Translations under genes and position numbers: made by a program | Assembly (NCBI GenBank): GCA_964444685.1 | Contig: CAYUIG010000072.1 | Span: forward strand, 1-11,843 | Direction: 5' to 3' | Length of the DNA: 11,843 nt | From: CAYUIG01 sp964444685 | GTDB lineage: Bacteria > Gemmatimonadota > Gemmatimonadetes > Longimicrobiales > RSA9 | Notes under the pieces: model-generated | The model's database searches: none | Told to the model about the DNA's origin: nothing | What the model saw: only the letters and a program-made list of their open reading frames with translations | Part shown: positions 5,357 through 11,843 of the stretch, in pieces | How the letters are laid out: the number at the start of each line of letters is the position of its first letter | Position numbering within the stretch: the first letter of the stretch is position 1

Positions 5357-7642
5357 ATGGCCCCCGGCTTCATCCGAGACCTGATCGACCGGCGTGTTCC
5401 CCAGTACACCGCGCTCTACGTGGCCGGCGGCTGGGGTGTCGTGCAGTTCCTCAGCTTCGCGGAAGAGCGCTATATGCTCTCGCCGCACCTGACCGACCTC
5501 GTCCTCCTGCTCGTCGGGCTCCTGCTGCCGAGTGTCGTCCTCTTCACCTGGTTCCACGGCCGCCCGGGCGCCGACAACCTGCGTACCGTCGAGAAGTTCT
5601 TCATCCCGATCAACGTGATCGCCACCGCGGCCATCCTGTTCCTCGTCTTCTCGGGCAAGGAGCTGGGTGCGGTCACGACCTCGGTTACGGTCGAGGACGG
5701 CGAGGGCAACGCGATCTCGCGCGCCGTACCGAAGACGGAGTTCCAGAAGCGGATGGCGATCTTCCCGCTCGAGGCGGACTCGCTGTGGCTGGGCGAAGCG
5801 GTCATGGCGGCGCTCACGATCGAGCTCGCGCAGGACGCGTTCGTCGACCTCCGTCCGGTGCAGGTCTTCCGCGAGCAGCTGCGCGAGGCCGGCTACCTGG
5901 ATGGCCGTCGGCTGCCCGCTGCACTAAAGCGCACCATCGCCGAGGAGCAGATGGTGCAGTACTGGCTGGAGGGGAACGTCGAGCGCGGTCCGGCCGGATA
6001 CGTGGTGCGCCTCATTCTCAACGACGCGGCTTCGAGCCGGCCGGTCACCGAACGTACGCACGAGGGCGGCGACCTCACGGCCCTCATCGACCGCGCCTCG
6101 ATCCAGCTGCGCCGCGATCTCGGAATCCCCGAGCGTTACATCGAGGAGGTCACGGACCTGCCCGCCGGGGACCTGCTCTCGGCTTCACTGCCTGCACTGC
6201 GCGGGTACGCGGAGGCGCACGCCGCATACTGGATCCGCGACGACTACGCTGCCGCATCCGATCATCTGCGCCGCGCCGTCGAGGCCGATCCAGGCTTCGC
6301 GGCCGCATCTCTGTTCCTCTACCAGCTGCAGGTCTTTGCTGGCGACGTCGCCTCCGCACGCGCTTCACTCGGCCGCGCCATCGAACACGACTACCGCCTC
6401 TCGGAGCGCATGCAGTACATGGCGAAGGCCGAATACTTCGCCATGCAGCAGGACATGCGGCGTGCGTTCGCGGCCTACGAGATGTGGGCGGAGCTGTACC
6501 CCAACGACATTCAGGCGCAGCTCGCGGCAGCGCAGATCCGCATCTACCAGGGTGACCTCGCGGGCGCGATCGCCGCGTACGAGAGCGCGCTCGCACTGGA
6601 CCCCGGGCGCATGGACCTGCTGCTCCAGATCGCGGGCCTCCAGCAGCGCACGGGCAACAACGAGCAGGCTGTCGAAGTCCTCGAGCGCTACAGCGCCGCG
6701 TTTCCGGAGGACGTGAAGGGCATCGTACAGCTCGCGGGCATTCACGCACGGAGCGGTGAACACGACGAAGCCCGCCGCCTCTACGAGCGGGCGCTGCTCC
6801 TCGAGCCGGGCGACGTCAATACACGCACCGCCATCGCCAACCTCGACCTCGCCACCGGCCGCTTCGACGATGCTCTGCGCAGCTACGAGGCGGCACTCGC
6901 CAGCGCGCGCACCAGCGATCAGCGCGCCGTCGCACTCGAGGGGTTGCGCGCCTGGCACTCCTGGCGCGGTGCGTATGCACGTGCACTCGACTACCTCGAG
7001 CAGAGCCTCACGGAGCGTGCTGCGTCCCAGCCGCCCGTGTACCTCGTGCAGGCCCGTCTGCTCGAGATCGGCGCCTGGGTATCCGCTGGCATGGCCGACT
7101 CCGCACGCACGCTGCTCCGCACACTCGCGCCCATGCTCCAGCCACCCATCGATGCGGTCGTCCCGGTCGGACGCATCGCCCTCTGGGGCGCACTCGAGAA
7201 CGTCGATTCCCTCGCCGCAGCCGTCGCGGATGCGGACGCCATGCTCGAACGCACAGGCATCAACGCGATCCAGCAGCAGGTGATCGCCGGGCGCGTCCGC
7301 CTGCACGAGCTGCGCGCCGAATGGCGCGAGGCCCTCGCCGAACTCGAACGCGAGCGCGCGATCGATCCGAACGAGGTCAGCGTGGCGGCGCGTGCCGGCC
7401 GCTTCCATCGCGAACTCGGCGACCTCGCGGAGGCCGAACGCCTGCTCCTCGACGTCCTGCGCTCCCGGCCATCCGACGGCCGCGTCAACTACGACCTCGC
7501 GCTCGTTCACGAACGGCAGGGCCGCACCGCCGACGCCGTCGCCCGCCTGCGCACCGCGCTGGACACATGGGCCATCGCCGACCCCTCGTACGAGCGCGCG
7601 CGCCTCGCACGCGCGAAGCTGGCTGAGCTCGGCGGCACTTAA
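5357..7642 (+). CDS. Membrane-anchored TPR protein with FlgO/TolB-like domain
   Basis: This is a 761-residue protein. The N-terminus resembles the membrane module of large TPR and adenylate-cyclase-like proteins: FIRDLIDRRVPQYTALYVAGGW at about 5-26 with a hydrophobic stretch to about 34, then hydrophobic segments at about 46-65 and 83-99. From about 130 a FlgO/TolB-N-like domain begins with KRMAIFPLEADSLWLGEAVM, continues through a VDLRPVQVF strand and ends near 265. From about 280 to the end there are roughly a dozen TPR-like helical pairs, with clear consensus at 283-316, 390-416, 455-484, 490-515, 655-672 and 675-735. No kinase, cyclase or DNA-binding effector domain is present. It is therefore probably a scaffold or sensor whose TPR part lies outside the cytoplasmic membrane; the orientation is inferred. 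The Shine-Dalgarno site is weak. Its exact role and partners are unknown. The secreted His-rich gene follows after 53 nt. Confidence 0.88.
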   Translation: MAPGFIRDLIDRRVPQYTALYVAGGWGVVQFLSFAEERYMLSPHLTDLVLLLVGLLLPSVVLFTWFHGRPGADNLRTVEKFFIPINVIATAAILFLVFSGKELGAVTTSVTVEDGEGNAISRAVPKTEFQKRMAIFPLEADSLWLGEAVMAALTIELAQDAFVDLRPVQVFREQLREAGYLDGRRLPAALKRTIAEEQMVQYWLEGNVERGPAGYVVRLILNDAASSRPVTERTHEGGDLTALIDRASIQLRRDLGIPERYIEEVTDLPAGDLLSASLPALRGYAEAHAAYWIRDDYAAASDHLRRAVEADPGFAAASLFLYQLQVFAGDVASARASLGRAIEHDYRLSERMQYMAKAEYFAMQQDMRRAFAAYEMWAELYPNDIQAQLAAAQIRIYQGDLAGAIAAYESALALDPGRMDLLLQIAGLQQRTGNNEQAVEVLERYSAAFPEDVKGIVQLAGIHARSGEHDEARRLYERALLLEPGDVNTRTAIANLDLATGRFDDALRSYEAALASARTSDQRAVALEGLRAWHSWRGAYARALDYLEQSLTERAASQPPVYLVQARLLEIGAWVSAGMADSARTLLRTLAPMLQPPIDAVVPVGRIALWGALENVDSLAAAVADADAMLERTGINAIQQQVIAGRVRLHELRAEWREALAELERERAIDPNEVSVAARAGRFHRELGDLAEAERLLLDVLRSRPSDGRVNYDLALVHERQGRTADAVARLRTALDTWAIADPSYERARLARAKLAELGGT

Positions 7643-7685
7643 CGAAACGCACCGCTGCGGGCGTCGTAAGGGCAGGCACGGGAAC

Positions 7686-7690
7686 GGAGG
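7686..7690 (+). promoter_or_regulatory. Ribosome binding site of the His-rich secreted protein gene
   Basis: GGAGG followed by CCACC and the ATG at 7696 is a canonical site with a 5-nt spacer. It sits in the 53-nt gap after the TPR stop, where no terminator is visible, so readthrough from the TPR gene is likely. It fixes the start just before a clear signal peptide. Confidence 0.7.
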
Positions 7691-7695
7691 CCACC

Positions 7696-8598
7696 ATGCG
7701 ACGCACGCACCTCACCATCTGCGCATTCCTCACCCTCGCCGCCGCCGCACCGGCGGGCGCGCAACACTCGCATCATCATTCTTCGTCGTCGTCCTCGGAT
7801 CCAGCGTTGGAGACCGAGCTCGCAACGGTGCGCACGGCGACGGAGCGCTACCGCGATCACGACATGGCAGTGGCGGACGGCTACGTTAAGTTCGGCGGCG
7901 AGGGGCCGCTGATGGGCGAGCACTGGTATCGCCGCGACCTCGTCGGCAAGCCGCTCGACCTGTCACAGCCCTCGACGCTGCAGTACGCGAACATCGGCGG
8001 CGAGCTTGTGCTCGTCGGTGTGGCGTACACGCTCTACCGGCGGCCGTCGGATCCCATGCCGGAGGGATTCACGGGTGACGCCGACCACTGGCACGTCCAC
8101 GACACCGCGAAGATGCGCAGCATGCTGCTCGAGGATCGGCCCGGTCTGCGCTGGCTGGCCGAACGTTCAGCCCGCCGCCGCGGCCTCGAGCGCGGCGGAC
8201 GCACGCAACTCACGATGGTTCACGCGTGGGTATGGCTGGACAACCCGTCGGGCGTGTTCGCGCAGGAACACATCGCACTGCCCTACCTGCGTGCGGGCCT
8301 GCCGTCGTCGTGGGCCGTCGATCGTGCTGCCGCGATGGGCGTCGCGCTACTCGATGACTCCGGCTGCAGCGCCGAGCTGAAGCGGTTGCAGATCCTGGCA
8401 AAGCCCGACCGCGAACAGCGCATCGCCTTGGCCGATGCGTGTGCGGAAGCGGAGCGTGCCGTGCGTGCCGCAATGCGCACGCGCGACGACTTGAATGCGG
8501 CAGCTTCGAACGCGTGGCGCGGGTTCGAGCGCACGCGTGATGCCGTGCTCACGCCCGAGCAGCGCGAGCGGCTCGGGGCGATGGTCGAGCACCGCTGA
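7696..8598 (+). CDS. Secreted histidine-rich protein of unknown function
   Basis: This is a 300-residue protein with a typical Sec signal peptide: basic MRRTH, a hydrophobic core to about residue 18, and an AGA cleavage site before Q23. The mature N-terminus is a His/Ser tract (H24, H26-28, then six or seven Ser). The folded part has many well-spaced histidines: MGEHWYRRDLV around 73-83 (H76), GDADHWHVHD at 127-136 (H131, H133, H135), MVHAWVWLDNPSGVFAQEH at 174-192 (H176, H192). Two cysteines, C224 and C249, could form a disulfide. The C-terminus has a helix ending in LTPEQRERLGAM at 285-296, like the LTxxQ motif of CpxP/Spy and related metal-stress periplasmic proteins. I do not recognise the family as a whole. 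Binding of a metal such as copper, zinc or nickel is inferred from the histidines, not shown. It follows the TPR gene and converges with the HD gene, 3 nt between the stops. Confidence 0.85.
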   Translation: MRRTHLTICAFLTLAAAAPAGAQHSHHHSSSSSSDPALETELATVRTATERYRDHDMAVADGYVKFGGEGPLMGEHWYRRDLVGKPLDLSQPSTLQYANIGGELVLVGVAYTLYRRPSDPMPEGFTGDADHWHVHDTAKMRSMLLEDRPGLRWLAERSARRRGLERGGRTQLTMVHAWVWLDNPSGVFAQEHIALPYLRAGLPSSWAVDRAAAMGVALLDDSGCSAELKRLQILAKPDREQRIALADACAEAERAVRAAMRTRDDLNAAASNAWRGFERTRDAVLTPEQRERLGAMVEHR

Positions 8599-8601
8599 GT
8601 C

Positions 8602-9444
8602 CTAGATGCGATACTCGCGGAACAGGCTCTTCTCGCCTTCTCCCTCGATGTGGGCCTCGAGCTCGACGTAGGGCTCGAGGCCGCTCCCCGACAACTTCTC
8701 GCGGAAGAGCTGGTCGAGCTGGAAGACGCCGGCCGAGTTCGACATCGCGATCTTCAGTCGGACGGGCTTCGTCTCGCCCGCACCCAGCTCGACGCTGTCG
8801 ATGGCCTGCGCGGAGATGGAGTGGATCGAGGCCGAACCTGCCGAGAACGGAATGCGCGACCGTCCCTTCGCCATGTCGAGCGCATCCGCCACACGCACGA
8901 TGCCCGCTTCGATGGTGAGCGGCCTGCCGCCCGAGCGATGCGCGATGATCGCGTGCAGGATCTCGGAGCGCAGCACGGTCGCCATCGGCCCGTCGTAGAT
9001 GCCGTCGAGCAGCTCGCGCAGCTTCGCATCCGCGATGAACAGCGAGTAGCCCTCGTGGTCGGAGCGGTGGATGCTCATGCCGACGTCGTGCAGCAGCGAC
9101 GCGGCCGCCACCACCACCTCGCCGTCCTCCGTCCCCATGCCGTAGTTGCGCACCACGCCCGGTTCCACGCCGCCGGCCACGAGCAGGCGATACAGCTTGA
9201 GCGCGATGTTCATCACGATCTTCACGTGCACCGGGCCGTGGTCCGTCATGCCCAGCCGCTCGATCGCGTTCACGTTCGACGCGACCCAGAGCCCGTAGAG
9301 ATCGTCATCCGCATTCACGCGCGCGATGAACTCGCGCAGCCGCGCGTTGTGCCGGTCCGGCACGTTCATCTCGACGCGCCGCTCGAAACGCTCGGATACG
9401 GTACGCCCCTGGATGGGCGAACCGTCCTTCCACTCGCTTTCCAT
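8602..9444 (-). CDS. HD-domain metal-dependent phosphohydrolase
   Basis: This is a 280-residue soluble protein. HD-superfamily metal ligands are visible in order: MTDHGPVHVKIV at 66-77 (H69, H73), SLLHDVGMSIHRSDHEGY at 116-133 with the HD pair at 119-120 and further His at 126 and 130, HAIIAHRSGG at 164-173 (H164, H169), and VRVADALDMAKGRSRIPF at 183-200 (D187). The arrangement fits a phosphohydrolase of nucleotides or related phosphates; the two extra His suggest a dinuclear or extended metal site. About 80 C-terminal residues form a mixed strand and helix region with no recognised domain. No membrane segment, response-regulator or GGDEF part is present, so a cyclic-di-GMP role is not indicated. 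The start at 9444 is preceded by GGGAGAG, but ATG at codon 26 is also possible. The substrate is unknown. The gene converges on the His-rich gene with 3 nt between stop codons. Confidence 0.88.
   Translation of the reverse strand: MESEWKDGSPIQGRTVSERFERRVEMNVPDRHNARLREFIARVNADDDLYGLWVASNVNAIERLGMTDHGPVHVKIVMNIALKLYRLLVAGGVEPGVVRNYGMGTEDGEVVVAAASLLHDVGMSIHRSDHEGYSLFIADAKLRELLDGIYDGPMATVLRSEILHAIIAHRSGGRPLTIEAGIVRVADALDMAKGRSRIPFSAGSASIHSISAQAIDSVELGAGETKPVRLKIAMSNSAGVFQLDQLFREKLSGSGLEPYVELEAHIEGEGEKSLFREYRI
8653..8682. repeat. Perfect 10-bp inverted repeat at the end of the HD gene
   Basis: GGCCTCGAGC and GCTCGAGGCC flank a 10-nt spacer, 55 nt downstream of the His-rich gene stop and inside the HD gene's last codons (GLE..VELEA). 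It would form a strong hairpin in either transcript. There is no T-tract, so classical rho-independent termination is not supported; codon choice for Leu-Glu repeats explains part of the symmetry. Confidence 0.4.
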
Positions 9445-9551
9445 TCCCGTATCTCTCCCGTCGTGTTCAGCAGATGCTAGTCCCGCACGACCCAGACCGC
9501 CAACTCCCGCATCAAAACCCGCCGTATGTCGCCCGCCTCAAGTCGCCCGCC
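9445..9551. other. Intergenic region between the HD gene and the assembly gap
   Basis: This 107-bp stretch holds the leader of the HD gene (minus strand) and presumably the upstream part of the permease gene. An ATG at 9526 would be in frame with the permease only if the gap is exactly 100 nt; it has no good ribosome site. Repeated CCCGC motifs accumulate towards the gap. No promoter is convincing on either strand. Confidence 0.4.
9518..9551. repeat. Short tandem repeat, 14-bp period, cut by the assembly gap
   Basis: CCCGCC recurs at 9518, 9532 and 9546, each 14 nt apart, and GTCG precedes the second and third copies. The unit is CCCGCCnnnnGTCG, and GTCGCCCGCC is repeated exactly at 9528-9537 and 9542-9551. 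The array runs straight into the N stretch, so its real length is not known. Confidence 0.5.
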
Positions 9552-9651
9552 NNNNNNNNNNNNNNNNNNNNNNNNNNNNNNNNNNNNNNNNNNNNNNNNN
9601 NNNNNNNNNNNNNNNNNNNNNNNNNNNNNNNNNNNNNNNNNNNNNNNNNNN
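9552..9651. other. Assembly gap of 100 N
   Basis: Exactly 100 undetermined bases. This round number is a common placeholder for a gap of unknown size, so distances and frames across it should not be trusted. The N-terminus of the permease gene must lie in or before it. Confidence 0.98.
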
Positions 9652-11843
9652 AACACGACGATCTTCAGCGCCGTCGACGTCTTCCTCTACCGCCCCCTCC
9701 CCTATCCGGAAGCGGACCGCATCGTCTACGTCTGGAATACGGACGAAGAGCGCGGGTGGACGGAGACGTCGGTGTCGACCCCGGACTTCCTCGACTGGCG
9801 CGAACAGAGCCGCACCCTGGACCTCGCCTCGTTCTGGCAGACGAGCTTCAACGTGGCGGGCGGGGAGCGTCCTGAACGCATCGACGGCGCGCGCATCAGC
9901 GAGGGGTTCTTCCGGGTCATCGGCGTGGCCCCGCTGCGCGGCCGCGCATTCCGCGCGGACGAGGAGCCGGCCGGCTCCGACCGCGTGGTCATGATCGGCG
10001 AGAGCCTGTGGCAGCGCAGGTTCGCGGCCGACCCGGCGGCGATCGGTTCCTCGATCGAGGTCAATGGCGAGCCGCACACGGTCGTCGGGATCGTGCCGGC
10101 ATCGTTCACATTCCCCAGCAGCCAGATCGAGCTGTGGAAGCCGCTCGGGCGCGACGGAACCGAGGACCGCGCGTCGCATTTCCTGCGCGTGATCGGGCGG
10201 ATGCGCAGCGGCTTCGGCATCGACGACGTGGTGGCTGACATGGCGCGCGTCGCGTCGGGTCTCGAGGCCGCGTACCCCGCGAGCAACCGCGGCATCGGCA
10301 CGAATCCGGTGCTGCTGAAGGATCAGATGTTCGACGAGACGTTCCGCACGGCCAGCATGATCTGCACCGTCGCCGTCGCGTTCGTGCTGCTGATCGCATG
10401 CGCCAACATCGCGAATCTGCTGCTCGCGAAGGCGGCATCGCGCGAGCGTGAAATCGCGGTGCGGAGCTGCATGGGTGCGGGCCGCGGGCGCATCATCCGC
10501 CAGCTGCTCACTGAGAGCCTCGTGCTCGCGAGCGCAGGCGGCGTCGTCGGTCTGGTCCTCTCCATCTTCGGCATTCGCTGGCTCGTGTCGATGATGCCCG
10601 CGTGGTTCCCGATGCGCGAACACATCGGGCTCGACGCGCGCGCCGTCATCTTCACACTCGCCATCACCGCCATCGCCGGCATCATGTTCGGCCTCGCGCC
10701 CGCGCTCCAGGGCGGCCGCCAGGACCTGAACCGTACGCTGCGTGAAGCCGGCGGCCGCGGCACGACCATGGGCGGACGCACGGGTCGCCTGCGTGCGGCG
10801 CTCGTCATGGGCGAGATCGGACTGGCACTCGCGCTCGTCGTTTCAGCGGGATTGCTGATCAAGGGGTACGTCAGCGTGCGCGATGTGGATCCCGGCTTCG
10901 TCATGGATGACGTGCTTACCGCGCGCGTGGCGCTGCTCGAGCGCGACTATGCCGACAGTGTCGTGATCGGACAGTTCTACGACCGCTTCCTCGAGCGCGT
11001 GCGCGCACTGCCCGGCGTGCGCGCGGCCGGCATCACGACCGTCCTCCCGCTGCGAGGCGGCAACGGGGCGTACTACGACCGCGCGGACCGCCCGAGCGAC
11101 GACCCTGCGCGCCGACCCGTCGCACAGTACCGCACGGTCGACCGCGGCTACTTCGACGCGATGGACATCCGCCTGCTCGAGGGACGCCACTTCGAGTCGA
11201 ACGACCGCATCGGCAGCGTGCCCGTCATGCTCGTGAACCGCGCGTTCGCCGACCTCGTCTTCCCGGATCGCAGCGCCATTGGCGGCCGCATCGTCATGAC
11301 CTCGGGCGAACGCGAGATCGTCGGCATCGTCGGGGACACACGCGACTTCGGTCCCGAGGACGAGCCGCCGCCGATGATGTACCTGCCCGCCGGCCAGCGC
11401 ACCTTCGCGAACATGGCGCTCGCCGTGCGCACCACCGGCGACCCGGCCGCCCTCGCCGGCCCGATCCGCGCCGAGCTCGCCGCGCTCGATGCCGGTGTGC
11501 CGCTCTACGCCGTCGCCACCATGCGTGCGGTGTTCGAGGAGGAGACCGGCGGCGACACCATTATGGTCAAGCTCCTCACGCTCTTCGGCGCGATGGCACT
11601 CGTCCTCGCCGTGCTCGGCGTCTATGGCGTCATGGCCTACACGGTCAGCCAGCGCGTGCAGGAGGTGGGCGTGCGCATGGCGCTCGGTGCGCAGGGTCGC
11701 GACATCGTGCGGCTGATCGTGCGGCAGGGCGCGGTGGTGGCGGGTATCGGACTCGTCAGCGGACTCGCGATCGCACTCGGGACCGCGCGCTTCCTGTCCG
11801 CGTTCCTCTATGGCGTGAGTCCGTTCGACCTGGTCACATTCGC
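9652..11843 (+). CDS. ADOP-type ABC transporter permease (MacB/FtsX duplicated), both ends missing
   Basis: There are 730 visible codons of a large duplicated permease; residues are counted from the first codon after the gap. NTTIFSAVDVFLYRPLPYPE at 1-20 is the usual sequence just after the first membrane segment. A first MacB periplasmic core domain follows to about 225, then an FtsX unit with membrane segments at about 233-258, 285-312 and 331-352, including SREREIAVRSCMGAGRGRII at 263-282. A membrane segment at about 382-405 leads to a second periplasmic core domain (about 410-635) and a second FtsX unit with segments at about 641-664 and 692-715, separated by VQEVGVRMALGAQGRDI. It ends in YGVSPFDLVTF, before the last segment. 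The two EVGVR/EIAVR helices are expected to contact an ATPase, but none is encoded in view; ADOPs often stand alone. Export of a peptide, lipid or drug is possible; the substrate is unknown. The family is multicopy in Acidobacteria and Gemmatimonadota. Confidence 0.93.

Noticed and set aside
4744..6555. 603-codon plus-strand open frame, running antisense to DUF72 and then out of frame inside the TPR gene
   Set aside because: Its product is Arg/Pro/Ala-rich low complexity typical of a wrong frame in GC-rich DNA, while the DUF72 and TPR frames have recognisable domains.
7768..7800. Low-complexity CAT/TCG-rich stretch as a possible microsatellite
   Set aside because: It encodes the His/Ser tract of the secreted protein and mixes codons; it is not a clean repeat.
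8650..9480. 276-codon plus-strand open frame opposite the HD gene
   Set aside because: His/Val/Asp-rich antisense shadow; the HD motifs in the minus-strand frame are clear.
9538..10623. 361-codon minus-strand open frame through the gap and the permease
   Set aside because: It runs through 100 undetermined bases and opposes an unmistakable permease frame.
1..11843. tRNA or rRNA genes, CRISPR arrays, insertion sequences, phage or defence genes
   Set aside because: I looked for cloverleaf-like segments, regularly spaced repeats, transposase motifs and terminal inverted repeats, and saw none that hold up.

Overview
The window is GC-rich bacterial chromosome with dense, mostly housekeeping gene content. 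It looks like Gemmatimonadota or a related high-GC Gram-negative phylum. The taxonomic cues are circumstantial: a duplicated MacB/FtsX-type permease of the ADOP class, a large membrane-anchored TPR protein with an FlgO/TolB-like domain, weak Shine-Dalgarno sites and strong GC3 bias. No tRNA, rRNA, CRISPR array, insertion sequence or phage gene was seen.

Left part (1-5265, minus strand): seven tightly packed genes read right to left. In order of transcription they are a DUF72 protein lacking its usual N-terminal third (4603-5265), an unrecognised 180-residue soluble protein (3992-4534), a cytosolic glycerophosphodiester phosphodiesterase (3180-3995), a BON-domain protein without a signal peptide (2670-3146), tilS (1301-2653), hpt (757-1317) and the first 244 codons of ftsH (1-734). 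The last three form the widely conserved tilS-hpt-ftsH block: tRNA-Ile2 lysidine synthesis, purine salvage and membrane proteolysis. Overlaps of 4 nt and 17 nt, and gaps of at most 68 nt, argue for one transcription unit.

Middle (5266-8598): a 91-bp divergent intergenic region with an AT-rich 10-bp palindrome separates that block from a plus-strand pair. The pair is a 761-residue membrane-anchored TPR protein (5357-7642) and a secreted histidine-rich protein of unknown function (7696-8598) with its own strong ribosome binding site.

Right (8602-11843): a minus-strand HD-domain phosphohydrolase (8602-9444) converges on the histidine-rich gene with only 3 nt between stop codons. Its upstream region runs into a short 14-bp-period tandem repeat that is cut by a 100-N assembly gap (9552-9651). 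Beyond the gap a plus-strand ADOP-type ABC permease runs off the window. It lacks its N-terminus (in or before the gap) and its last transmembrane segment (beyond the edge).

I see no convincing novel defence, mobile or biosynthetic system. The points most worth a second look are the secreted His-rich protein, the N-terminally truncated DUF72 gene beside the divergent TPR gene, the BON protein and unknown 180-residue protein inside the housekeeping operon, and the repeat at the gap edge.
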